Source of the DNA: Methanobacteriota archaeon
GTDB lineage: Bacteria; Bacteroidota; Bacteroidia; Flavobacteriales_D; Sanyastnellaceae
Direction: 5' to 3'
DNA: 33,706 nt
NCBI GenBank assembly: GCA_002723115.1
Contig: PBNL01000028.1
Coordinates: forward strand, 1 to 33,706
A program made the translations under genes and the position numbers. Shown here one piece after another: positions 19,382 through 30,700 of the stretch. The notes below the pieces were generated by a model. It worked only from the letters and a program-made list of their open reading frames with translations, had not been told where the DNA came from and did not search any database. The stretch's first letter is position 1. Each line of letters begins with the position of its first letter.

Positions 19382-20178
19382 TTTACTGGTTCACAGGTCA
19401 ACCTGGCCACGGCAAAACTACCCTAGCAAAGGCATTAATTGCTCAGCTAAGGAGGCTAGGCTACGCACCGCATCATATTGACGGTGACGACCTGAGGGAT
19501 ATAACTGGCAACAAAGACTACACGGAAGAAGGGCGTATTTCTAATGTCCAAAACGCACAGAGCATAGCTCGATACCTGCACCATAAAAACGAGGTAGTCG
19601 TAGTGAGTTTAGTCGCGCCTTATAGATCGATGCGCGAGGAACTAAAGACCTCTGTTGACACAACTGAGATCTACGTTCATACTGAAGAAATCAGAGGTCG
19701 CGAGGAAAATCACGTTGCAAATTACGAGGCGCCTTTAGTGAACTATATTGATATCGATACAGGTGCTACAACTATTGATGAGGGGGTTGAGATCGTTCTC
19801 GGTTTAAGCCCTGTCCCATCAAAAGAACTTAAAACTTTAGATAAAAGAAAAACTCTTGCAGTTGATTTTGATGGAGTGATTCACAAATACAGCAAAGGAT
19901 TCCAGGGGTTGGACAATGCATATGACCCTCCTATGGATGGAGCTAGGGAAGTTCTTCAAAGATTAAAGGACAAGGGATATGTTTTAAAAATCATGAGTTC
20001 ACGTCCTGCACTTGTTATTGAAGAATGGCTAGTGAAGTACGACATGGCTGATTTATTCGACACAGTTAGCAATTCCAAATTCGCAGCAACTGTGTACCTG
20101 GACGATAGAGGATTCCACTTTACAAATTGGGATAATGTTGAGGAACGACTAGCAAAACATCCTAAATTCGCACAATAA
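19378..20178 (+). CDS. cysC: APS-kinase-like domain fused to a HAD-family phosphatase-like domain
   Basis: The protein has 266 residues. Residues 1-145 form an adenylylsulfate-kinase-like domain: P-loop GQPGHGKT (7-14), DGDDLR (35-40), LVAPYRSMREE (79-88) and EIYVHTEEIRGREENHV. Ala80 stands where the family usually has Ser, and the lid segment RDPKGLYKKAR of classical CysC is missing, so the kinase is a short variant. Residues 158-255 carry all four HAD motifs: DFDGV (Asp163, Asp165), MSSRP (Ser207/208), a Lys at 234, and YLDDRG (Asp242, Asp243). The kinase should phosphorylate APS to PAPS; adjacent cysD and cysN support this. The HAD substrate is unknown; PAP, PAPS or a nucleotide 3'-phosphate are guesses. 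The start overlaps the purA stop. Confidence 0.85.
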   Translation: MIYWFTGQPGHGKTTLAKALIAQLRRLGYAPHHIDGDDLRDITGNKDYTEEGRISNVQNAQSIARYLHHKNEVVVVSLVAPYRSMREELKTSVDTTEIYVHTEEIRGREENHVANYEAPLVNYIDIDTGATTIDEGVEIVLGLSPVPSKELKTLDKRKTLAVDFDGVIHKYSKGFQGLDNAYDPPMDGAREVLQRLKDKGYVLKIMSSRPALVIEEWLVKYDMADLFDTVSNSKFAATVYLDDRGFHFTNWDNVEERLAKHPKFAQ

Positions 20179-20212
20179 TAGTAGGATTTATAATTCGGCA
20201 AGATTTAAGCTA

Positions 20213-20431
20213 TTGGACAACAGAAAATCACGCATTCGGCACCTTGCAAAAACCTTGACTTGGAGGCTGATTGCGTCAGCAACAACCTTTACTCTTTTCT
20301 ATATTTTCACAGAGGATGTGAAGAGCGCCGGAGTAGTAACAACAATAGAGTTTTTCTTGAAAATGTTGTTTTACTACATGCACGAAAGAGCTTGGTTTAA
20401 ATATGGAAGATTAGGAAGGGATGACAAGTAA
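20213..20431 (+). CDS. DUF2061 small membrane protein
   Basis: The protein has 72 residues and matches DUF2061: RHLAKTLTWRLIASATTFTL, then a second hydrophobic segment ending in FFLKMLFYYMHERAWFK, a family hallmark. Two membrane segments are predicted. No ATG precedes these conserved residues, so TTG at 20213 is taken as start; an ATT at 20186 is a poorer option. DUF2061 genes recur beside cysC, cysD and cysN in many bacteria, pointing to a role in sulfate assimilation that has not been defined. It follows the kinase fusion by 34 bases and overlaps cysD by 11 bases. Confidence 0.85.
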   Translation: MDNRKSRIRHLAKTLTWRLIASATTFTLFYIFTEDVKSAGVVTTIEFFLKMLFYYMHERAWFKYGRLGRDDK

Positions 20432-21335
20432 GGATACATATAATTTAGACCACCTGTCTGAGCTAGAGGCCGAATCAATATATGTAATTCGCGAGGTTGC
20501 TGCTCAATTCGATAGACCAGCAATTTTGTTTAGTGGTGGTAAGGATAGCATCGTAGTAACCCATCTCGCTGCTAAGGCTTTTGCACCTGCTAAGATTCCC
20601 ATGCCTTTGGTGCATATTGACACTGGTCACAACTTTCCAGAAACTTTGGAGTTCCGCGATAATTTGGTTGATAGACTTGGCGCAAATCTAATAGTAGGAT
20701 TAGTCCAAAAAACAATAGACCAAGGCAAGGTTCGCGAGGAAACTGGACACAATGCTAGCAGAAACAAACTTCAAACGACGACTCTTATCGATACGATAGA
20801 GGAGAACAAGTTTGACGCGTGTATCGGTGGAGCCCGAAGGGACGAAGAGAAGACAAGGGCTAAGGAGAGATTTTTCTCACACAGAGATGATTTCAGCCAA
20901 TGGGATCCCAAAAATCAAAGGCCAGAACTTTGGAATTTATTCAACGGCAAGCACGCCCCAGATGAACACTTCAGAGTATTCCCATTAAATAATTGGACGG
21001 AACTTGATGTTTGGAATTACATCTTAAAAGAAGGAATTGCACTTCCTAGTTTGTACTATTCTCATCAAAGGGAATGCATCAGGAGGGACGGTCAGATTTT
21101 GGCTTATTCAGAATACTTAAATCTAAAGGAAGACGAAACTCCAGAAATGATGCAAGTAAGATTCAGAACGCTTGGAGACCTTACAATCACTGGAGCATTT
21201 GAAAGCGACGCAGATACAGTTGAGAAAATTATCGACGAAGTCGCGGCTACGAGGATCACAGAAAGAGGCGGTAGAATGGACGACAAAAGAAGTTCTAGCG
21301 CAATGGAGGACAGAAAAAAGGCAGGGTATTTCTAA
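20421..21335 (+). CDS. cysD: Sulfate adenylyltransferase subunit 2
   Basis: CysD is the catalytic subunit of ATP sulfurylase, which makes APS and pyrophosphate from sulfate and ATP together with the GTPase CysN. At 304 residues it has the usual size. The PP-loop ILFSGGKDSIVVTHLA, the VHIDTGHNFPETLEFRD block, CIGGARRDEEKTRAKER, and the C-terminal GGRMDDKRSSSAMEDRKKAG are clear. The ATG at 20421 is preceded by GGAAGGG, one of the few Shine-Dalgarno-like sequences here. The gene overlaps DUF2061 and ends in TAATG, sharing a base with the cysN start. Confidence 0.98.
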   Translation: MTSKDTYNLDHLSELEAESIYVIREVAAQFDRPAILFSGGKDSIVVTHLAAKAFAPAKIPMPLVHIDTGHNFPETLEFRDNLVDRLGANLIVGLVQKTIDQGKVREETGHNASRNKLQTTTLIDTIEENKFDACIGGARRDEEKTRAKERFFSHRDDFSQWDPKNQRPELWNLFNGKHAPDEHFRVFPLNNWTELDVWNYILKEGIALPSLYYSHQRECIRRDGQILAYSEYLNLKEDETPEMMQVRFRTLGDLTITGAFESDADTVEKIIDEVAATRITERGGRMDDKRSSSAMEDRKKAGYF

Positions 21336-22597
21336 TGAGCACATCTACACATCACAACGGATTACTTCGCTTCACTACTGCTGGAAGTGTTGACGACGGA
21401 AAGAGCACCCTCATAGGACGACTACTTTACGACTCAAAAAGCATTTTCCAAGACCAAATGGAAGCTGTCGAACAGGCTTCAAAACACAAGGGTCTTGAAG
21501 ACGCCGATTTGAGCTTATTGACTGATGGATTGCGTGCTGAAAGAGAGCAAGGAATTACCATTGATGTAGCGTACAGATACTTCGCTACTCCAAAAAGGAA
21601 GTTCATTATTGCCGACACTCCCGGTCATATTCAGTACACAAGAAATATGGTGACTGGAGCCTCTACTGCTGACCTAGCTATCATATTAATCGATTCCAGA
21701 AACGGACTAGTGGAGCAGACGCACAGGCATAGTTTTATTGCTTCGCTTCTTGGATTACAGCACCTTGTTGTATGTGTAAACAAAATGGATTTAGTCGACT
21801 ATGACGAACAGAGGTATAATGAGCTTGTTTCGGCTTTTAAGAGCTTCAGCTCTCGTCTAGACATTAAGGATATAACCTTTATTCCAATTAGCGCATTGAA
21901 GGGAGACAACGTGGTTGACACGTCTTCTAATATGGCTTGGTATGGCGGTTCTACCCTACTCCACCACCTTGAAAATGTTCACGTTGGTGCTGATAGGAAT
22001 TTGCAGGATTGCAGATTCCCAGTACAATATGTCGTGCGTCCTCAGACAGATGAGCACAGAGACTTCAGAGGATACGCAGGCCGAATCGCGTCAGGGGTCT
22101 TCAAAAAAGGGGACGCTGTTGTAGCTCTTCCTAGTGGCCGCGAGACTAATATTGAATCGATTAAATTGGGAGAGGATGATCTCGATTTGGCATTTCCACC
22201 TTTAAGCGTGGTGATGACATTGGAGGATGACATAGATCTAAGCAGAGGCGAAATGCTCGTTCGAAAAAACAACCAGCCTGAGATGCTCAATGAGATCGAC
22301 GCTAAAATTTTCTGGCTAGACTCTCGCCCCCTAAATACTTCTTCGCGATTAGTGGTGCGCCACCTTTCTCAAGAGGTAAGAGCTAAAATCTCAGAGGTAC
22401 TTTATCGCATCGACATCAACACCCTACACAGGGATGAGGATAACAGAGAAATCGACATGAATGACATTGCGAGAGTGAGGATTAAAACCGCTTCTCCAAT
22501 TCTTGCCGACCCTTATCGCACTAATCGTACCACTGGTGCGTTTATCTTAGTGGATCCGAGCACGCATGCAACTGTTGCTGCCGGGGTTATTGGATGA
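21335..22597 (+). CDS. cysN: Sulfate adenylyltransferase subunit 1 (GTPase)
   Basis: This is the regulatory GTPase of ATP sulfurylase, an EF-Tu relative. Its G motifs are GSVDDGKST (G1), GITIDVAYRYF (G2), DTPGH (G3) and NKMD (G4), followed by two beta-barrel domains. With 420 residues it is a stand-alone CysN with no fused C-terminal APS kinase, which fits the separate kinase gene upstream. Start and stop overlap cysD (one base) and the OstA-like gene (four bases, ATGA). Confidence 0.98.
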   Translation: MSTSTHHNGLLRFTTAGSVDDGKSTLIGRLLYDSKSIFQDQMEAVEQASKHKGLEDADLSLLTDGLRAEREQGITIDVAYRYFATPKRKFIIADTPGHIQYTRNMVTGASTADLAIILIDSRNGLVEQTHRHSFIASLLGLQHLVVCVNKMDLVDYDEQRYNELVSAFKSFSSRLDIKDITFIPISALKGDNVVDTSSNMAWYGGSTLLHHLENVHVGADRNLQDCRFPVQYVVRPQTDEHRDFRGYAGRIASGVFKKGDAVVALPSGRETNIESIKLGEDDLDLAFPPLSVVMTLEDDIDLSRGEMLVRKNNQPEMLNEIDAKIFWLDSRPLNTSSRLVVRHLSQEVRAKISEVLYRIDINTLHRDEDNREIDMNDIARVRIKTASPILADPYRTNRTTGAFILVDPSTHATVAAGVIG

Positions 22598-24000
22598 GAA
22601 AAAAGCTAAGGGACATAATTGTTTTATTTGGACTACTATCTTTTTCAGTTTGCGCTTTAGCCCAAACCGAGAAGGAGCAAGTTCAAATTCTAGGTGCTGG
22701 TACCATTGAAAGAGATCCCCTAATCTCCGAGGCTAACCGCCTACTTGGAAATGTAAAACTAGGATTTGGTGATGCCTTTCTTTACTGCGATAGTGCCTAC
22801 AGATTCGACGACGGGAAATTCGAGGTGTTTAGTAATGTCAAAGTTGTCAATGAACCCTCCACTACCTTATTCGCTGAATACGCAATTCTCAATCCAGAAT
22901 CCCAAACCATTACAGTAAGAGAGAATGTAGAATTCCTACACGAGGATATGAGTATCAAATGTCCAGTGCTTGTGTATGACATTGAAAACAAACTCGTTAA
23001 TTACTATCAAAGAGCGCTCTTTGTCGACGGTGAAAAAACCCTCAAGAGCAACACAGGAACATACAGTTCAGAATCGGGAAGACTATACGCTGGAGGAAAT
23101 GTCATTATTGAAGAGGGCGTAGATTTCATTGCGTCAGATTCTATCGCCATTGACAAGGAGGATAAATACCTCTCTATTTTCAAGCGAACTCACATGGACA
23201 TCGGTGGTTCATTGATCAACTGTTCCCGAGGCGAATTCAATGGTGATACAGAATCTGGTTGGTTTGCCGGGAGTGCGAGCATCTATGACAATCAAGGATA
23301 TCTTGCCGGCGACAGCATCGTAGTATCAAAAGAAGATGATGAAGGGTCTGCTTGGGGCAATGTTGTTGTAAGGGATTCAACGCGAACACTTACTGTTACT
23401 GGGTCATTTGCGAATCGCACAAATGACATTGAGATTATTCACGGCGATTCAATCACGCCGGCAATTGCAACCAACATTGAAGAGGGAGACACTCTAATTC
23501 TAGGGGCAGATAGACTGCGCAAGAGTGAGGATTGGCTCTTCGCCGTAGGCGAAGTTGAATTTAAGCAGGGGGCATTTTCGGGTGATGGTGATTCACTGAG
23601 TTGGGATTTGAATGCTGATGAGGTTTGGCTTTTAGGAGAACCAGCAGTTAGGTCAGAAGAAGAAGAATTAACTGGAGATAGCGTAAAAATGATGATTTTA
23701 AATAACAAGCCCTCCATCCTTTCTCTAATTGGAAACGCAATGGTGCTCAGCTACACCAACGACACCCTCCAAAACCAAATGATGGGTAAAACCCTCGACG
23801 CAAAATTCACTGGAGGGGACATCGATCACGTCGACATCAAGGGCAATGGCAACATCCTCTATTACACAGTTGACGATGCAAATAGCGTAAGCCTCAACAA
23901 GGCAACATGTTCGCATATAAAAATGCATTTCCGCAACAGGGAAGTAGAAAGCATCATCCTTCTCAATAGCCCAGAAGGCAGCGTAGAAAAATTAAATTAA
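22594..24000 (+). CDS. OstA/LptA-like outer-membrane biogenesis protein
   Basis: The protein has 468 residues with a signal peptide (MRKKLRDIIVLFGLLSFSVC, then ALAQ). The rest is a series of beta strands of the OstA/LptA type, for example GNVKLGFGDAFLYCDSAYRF, NVKVVNEPSTTLFAEYAIL and GRLYAGGNVIIEEGVDFIA. In Bacteroidota such 'OstA-like' proteins are thought to help carry lipopolysaccharide across the periplasm. It overlaps cysN by four bases, an odd functional neighbour; coexpression rather than shared pathway is the simplest explanation. It converges on glyA with six bases between the stops, leaving no room for a terminator between them. Confidence 0.85.
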   Translation: MRKKLRDIIVLFGLLSFSVCALAQTEKEQVQILGAGTIERDPLISEANRLLGNVKLGFGDAFLYCDSAYRFDDGKFEVFSNVKVVNEPSTTLFAEYAILNPESQTITVRENVEFLHEDMSIKCPVLVYDIENKLVNYYQRALFVDGEKTLKSNTGTYSSESGRLYAGGNVIIEEGVDFIASDSIAIDKEDKYLSIFKRTHMDIGGSLINCSRGEFNGDTESGWFAGSASIYDNQGYLAGDSIVVSKEDDEGSAWGNVVVRDSTRTLTVTGSFANRTNDIEIIHGDSITPAIATNIEEGDTLILGADRLRKSEDWLFAVGEVEFKQGAFSGDGDSLSWDLNADEVWLLGEPAVRSEEEELTGDSVKMMILNNKPSILSLIGNAMVLSYTNDTLQNQMMGKTLDAKFTGGDIDHVDIKGNGNILYYTVDDANSVSLNKATCSHIKMHFRNREVESIILLNSPEGSVEKLN

Positions 24001-24006
24001 AGTCTA

Positions 24007-25284
24007 TTAGTGAAGTGGAAACTTCATCATGTGTTCCTTAACAGCACCTCCAATTCTTGATAAAGATGCATCATCCTCATGGTGGCGAATAGCCTCATCC
24101 ATCCACTCAACAAGCTGCTCCATATCAGATTCAACCAGGCCCCTAGTTGTTACAGCTGGAGTACCAACTCTCATACCCGAAGTCACAAAAGGAGAACGAG
24201 TATCAAAAGGAACCATGTTTTTATTTACCGTGATTTCAGCTTTGCCTAATGCAATTTCAGCGTCCTTTCCAGTGATGTCCTTATTGCGTAGATCGATCAA
24301 CATAAGGTGGTTATCCGTTCCGCCGCTAATAAGGTTGTAACCTCTATCTACAAATGCCGAAGCCATTGCCTGCGCATTGCTGATAATCTGCTTGCAGTAG
24401 TCTTTATAAGCTGGCTTTAGTGCTTCACCGAAAGCAACAGCCTTACCAGCAATCACATGCTCGAGTGGGCCACCCTGCATTCCAGGGAATACACCGCTAT
24501 CTAGGATGGAAGTGAATGAACGAACATTGCCCTTCATTGTAGTTTTGCCCCAAGGATTTGGGAAGTCCTTGCCTACCATGATAACACCACCTCGAGGTCC
24601 GCGAAGAGTTTTGTGAGTTGTTGTTGTTACAACGTGACAATGTGGAAGAGGATCGCGAAGAAGTTTTGCCGCAATAAGCCCCGCAGGGTGGCTCACATCT
24701 GCAAGTAAAATAGCCCCAACGCGATCTGCAATTTCTCTGAATCTAGCGTAGTCCCAATCTCTGGCATAAGCTGAAGCTCCGCAAATTATCATTTGGGGTT
24801 TCTCCCTCTCGGCAATTTCCGCAACTTTATCCATATCAACTCTACCAGTGTCTTCTTCAACACCGTAGAAAACAGGATTGTACAATTTACCAGAGTAGTT
24901 TACTGGAGATCCATGAGTAAGGTGACCACCATGGCTCAAGTCAAATCCCAAAATCTTATCACCAGGATTCAAACAAGCTAACATTACTGCAGAGTTAGCC
25001 GATGCACCAGAGTGAGGTTGAACATTTGCCCACTCAGCACCAAACAATTCGCACAATCTATCGATAGCTAATTGCTCTACCTCATCGACAAACTTACACC
25101 CCCCGTAATACCTCTTTCTAGGAAGACCTTCCGCATACTTATTTGTAAGTATCGAACCCTGTGCCTCCATTACAGCTTCAGAGGTGAAATTTTCTGAAGC
25201 AATTAGTTCTGCTCCTTCTAGTTGACGAGCGTGCTCTTTCTCAATAAGAGCAGCGATTTGAGAGTCGTTTTGGCTTAATGGCAT
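24007..25284 (-). CDS. glyA: Serine hydroxymethyltransferase
   Basis: This PLP enzyme interconverts serine and glycine with tetrahydrofolate, supplying one-carbon units. The 425-residue length is normal. Visible are [59 protein letters not shown], the PLP-lysine site [14 protein letters not shown], and [15 protein letters not shown] near the end. It is divergent from the YyaL-type gene with 27 bases between the starts and has its own promoter element. Confidence 0.98.
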   Translation of the reverse strand: MPLSQNDSQIAALIEKEHARQLEGAELIASENFTSEAVMEAQGSILTNKYAEGLPRKRYYGGCKFVDEVEQLAIDRLCELFGAEWANVQPHSGASANSAVMLACLNPGDKILGFDLSHGGHLTHGSPVNYSGKLYNPVFYGVEEDTGRVDMDKVAEIAEREKPQMIICGASAYARDWDYARFREIADRVGAILLADVSHPAGLIAAKLLRDPLPHCHVVTTTTHKTLRGPRGGVIMVGKDFPNPWGKTTMKGNVRSFTSILDSGVFPGMQGGPLEHVIAGKAVAFGEALKPAYKDYCKQIISNAQAMASAFVDRGYNLISGGTDNHLMLIDLRNKDITGKDAEIALGKAEITVNKNMVPFDTRSPFVTSGMRVGTPAVTTRGLVESDMEQLVEWMDEAIRHHEDDASLSRIGGAVKEHMMKFPLH

Positions 25285-25304
25285 TACTTGTAAATTGTGG
25301 TCAT

Positions 25305-25311
25305 CAAAGAT

Positions 25312-25312
<1 letters not shown>
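25305..25312 (-). promoter_or_regulatory. -7 promoter element for glyA
   Basis: On the minus strand these bases read TATCTTTG, an exact TAnnTTTG. The glyA start (25284) lies 20 bases downstream, so the leader would be about 13 bases. Position 25312 is also the A of the divergent yyaL-type ATG. No well-spaced -33 TTG was found. Confidence 0.5.
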
Positions 25313-27386
<2,074 letters not shown>

Positions 27387-27390
<4 letters not shown>

Positions 27391-27695
27391 AGTTCACCAA
27401 ATACATAGTTTTCTTGTTTGCTTTTGGTTTGGCTTTCCCCGCTCAATCTCAAAATGATGATAAGCCATCTTTGATAGAAAGATTTAGGCTTAAAAGAGAT
27501 AATCGAAAGGCCAAAAAGCGCGCAAAAGCTGCCTATAAAGAGTGGGAGAAAAATTATAAGCAAAGACAGCACGATCACTACATGATGCAGGACAGTAAAA
27601 CCAAACAAATGATGCTTGATGGACAAAAACAAGCACGTCGTCAGGTAGGAGGCAGAAGTGACTCATGGTGGAGGAGAGTTAGAAACCGCTTATAA
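27387..27695 (+). CDS. Small basic secreted or periplasmic protein
   Basis: The protein has 102 residues with a signal peptide ([20 protein letters not shown], then SQ). The mature part is short, very rich in Lys and Arg ([20 protein letters not shown]), then His/Gln/Met-rich ([18 protein letters not shown]), and ends [10 protein letters not shown]. The GTG at 27387 overlaps the previous stop by four bases (GTGA), and no ATG is available upstream of the signal peptide. I do not recognise a family. The positive charge suggests binding to an anionic partner such as nucleic acid, LPS or peptidoglycan; this is inference. It could be cotranscribed with the yyaL-type gene. Confidence 0.7.
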
Positions 27696-27723
27696 TCTGT
27701 GGTTTACAGGAATTTTCACACTC

Positions 27724-27754
27724 TTTCACAAAGGGTATAAAAGGCTTATATTTA
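27724..27754 (+). promoter_or_regulatory. Promoter candidate for the TonB receptor gene
   Basis: TTTC at 27724-27727 is followed after 19 bases by TATATTTA (27747-27754), one mismatch each from TTTG and TAnnTTTG, with canonical spacing. The leader to the ATG at 27790 would be about 29 bases. The site lies in the 94-base gap after the small basic protein. Confidence 0.45.
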
Positions 27755-27789
27755 CGCCTTCTATAGAAACGCCTGAAAAACACCTGTTA

Positions 27790-30700
27790 ATGAAAGGTTT
27801 TATATCATTTTTTGCAGCAGTACTCCTAGTAACGAGTGCTGGTTTTGCCCAAGTAGGGGCAGGAACACTTAAAGGAACTGTTACCGACGGAGATTTGGGA
27901 GATGCCCTCCCCTTCGCGAGTGTTGTAGTTTTCCTTAACGGTAACCAAGTATCTGGAACAAATACAGACTTCGATGGTAAGTATACAATCAAGCCGATTT
28001 CACCTGGTACATACGATGTATTAATCTCTTTTGTAGGATACCAACCTAAAAAGATTACTGGAGTTAAGATTACAGCAAACAAAATTCAGTTCGTAAACGC
28101 GGTACTTAGTGCTGGTGTAATGGTAGCTGAAGCTGAAGTTGTTGAATACGAGGTTCCACTTATCGACAAGGATGGTGGGGCGTCGGGTGGTACAGTAAGT
28201 CGTGAAGACATCGACAAACTTCCTGGTCGTTCTGCTACTTCTATCGCAACTACAGTTGCTGGTGCTAGTACAGCTGGTACAGGTGGAGGAATCTCGATCC
28301 GTGGTGCTCGTAGTTCATCAACATGGGTATACATAGACGGAATTAAAGTACGTGGATCATCAGCCCTTCCTAAATCTGCAATTGAGGAAGTACAGGTTGT
28401 AACAGGTGGTATTCCAGCGAACATTGGTGACGCAACAGGTGGTGTAATTAACATCTCACTTCGTAACTCAAGCCGCAAGTGGTTTGGAGGTGGTGAGGTA
28501 ATTACTTCAGGTGTACCAGTAGGAAACGATAAGGTCGTTGGACTAGACAAATTTGGTTATAACCTAGCAGAGGGTGTTGCATCGGGTCCTATTCTATTCC
28601 GTAAGAATGACAAGGGTGAAAAGACAGATCCATTATTGGGTTTATTCCTTTCTGGTAACTACACATACCAACAAGATCCAAGACCAACATTTGGGGGTGT
28701 ATACAAAATTACTGACAATGCTCGTCAAGCAATTATTGATGACCCTCTTGAACCAAACATTAGTTCTTCAGGCGAGGTAAACGGTGCGCTTTACAACAGT
28801 GATTTCTTACTTCCAGATTATGACAACAACGGCAATCCTATTTTAGGAACTGGTGACTTTGAAAAAGTTGATACTCGATTAAACGTATCAACACAAAGTG
28901 CAAACCTTGTTGCAAAACTTGACGTTAACACTAATGAAACTACAAGTTTAACATTTGGAGCAACAGCTTCAGGGGGAAGGTACAATTCATCTAGTTATGC
29001 TAACTCATTGATGAACTGGGACAACAACAACCTCTACACAAATTTTGATTGGAGAGCATACGCTAAGTTCAGCCAAAGGTTTATTAACGAAGAAGATGAT
29101 GCCAGCACACTTAAAAACATGTTCTACCAGATCATGTTCGACTACAGTGAAACAAACGGCAAAACTCAAGACATATCACATGATGATAATTTCTTCCGCT
29201 ATGGACATGTTGGTGAGTTTACTGTTCACAATAGAAATTCTTACTCATATAATCCTTCAACTGGACGTTATGTTCACAATGGTTGGGAGGACACTCTAGT
29301 AGAATTTTCGCCTTCTATTCACAACGAAGATTTAACGGCAATCAACGAGCAATATTTTGATCTGTTTGATCAAGAGCCATATAATCCATTTGTAGATGGG
29401 CCATATGAGAGCCTGTTAGCTGTTCAGAATGGTAATGCCCTTTTAAATGGACAAACACCATCTAGTGTATACGGCCTTTGGACTTTCCCTGGGTTGCAAG
29501 GAGATTCTTATTCTATTTTTAATAACAACCAGATACGTTTTAGTGCAGCGGGTTCGGCAGATATTGGAGATCATGCTTTCCAACTTGGTTTTGAAGTAGA
29601 GAAAAGAAGAGATGCATTCTTCTCGCTTTCTCCTATAGGCTTATGGACACTAGCGCGTTTATTTACAAATTCACACATTAAAGAGTTAGATCTTAACGAT
29701 TCTACTATTACAAACATTGGTACTGAATACTATGTAACATACGGACGTTTACTTGGTGACAATCAGTTTGCATTTGATAGAAACTTGAGAGAAAAGTTGG
29801 GCCTAGATACAAATGGCACAGACTTCATTCAAATTGACCAGTTAGACCCTGATTTTTTAAGTCTAGACTTGTTCGGCGCTGACGACCTTCTTAATCAGGG
29901 TAACAACCTTGTCAACTATTCTGGTTTTGACGCATGGGGTAACCCATTAACTGGTGATCGACCTACCATTGACAACTTCTTTAATGACAAGAATAATCAG
30001 GGAGATTTATTAAGGCCAATCGCTGCTTATGAACCTGTATACATATCTGGTTATGTAATGGATAAATTCACATTTGATGACATCATCTTTAATGTGGGTG
30101 TACGTGTTGATCGATTTGACGCAAACCAGAGCGTACTTAAAGATCCTTATGTAATTGGTGATTCACGTACTGTAGCAGATATTACTGAGGATTTAATTAA
30201 CAACGAACTTGGTGGTGAATTAATCATCCCAGATAATATTGGAAGTGACTATGTTGTCTACGTTGATGCAATTGAAAACCCTAATGCAGTGGTTGGATAT
30301 CGTGATGGCGACACTTGGTATAACTCTGTTGGTGCAGAAATAAACGATCCAGACATTCTTGCTGTAAACGAACCATACCCAGCTCCATGGTTAAAGGAAC
30401 AGGACAATGGTGAAGAAGGTATACAATTGACATCTTCTGCCTTTAGAGACTATGTTCCTGCAGTAAACATAATGCCTCGTATTTCTTTCTCATTTAACAT
30501 AAGTGATGAGGCCGTTTTCTTTGCTCACTATGACATCTTAACACAGAGACCTACTTCTAACAATAGATTCTCTCCTATTGACTACTTATTTATCCAAAGT
30601 AGAAACAACCTAATTTCAAACCCTGATCTAAGACCTGAGAAAACTATTGACTACGAGCTTGGTTTCCAACAAGTACTTACAAAAACTTCTAGTTTAAAGA

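Noticed and set aside
24793-24981. Plus-strand frames within glyA (24029-24340, 24793-24981) and minus-strand frames within yyaL and the TonB receptor
   Set aside because: They are antisense shadows of genes with complete, well-conserved domain structure.
27658-27789. 44-codon upstream extension of the TonB receptor
   Set aside because: It would place sequence without signal-peptide character before a perfect signal peptide and would run through the likely promoter.
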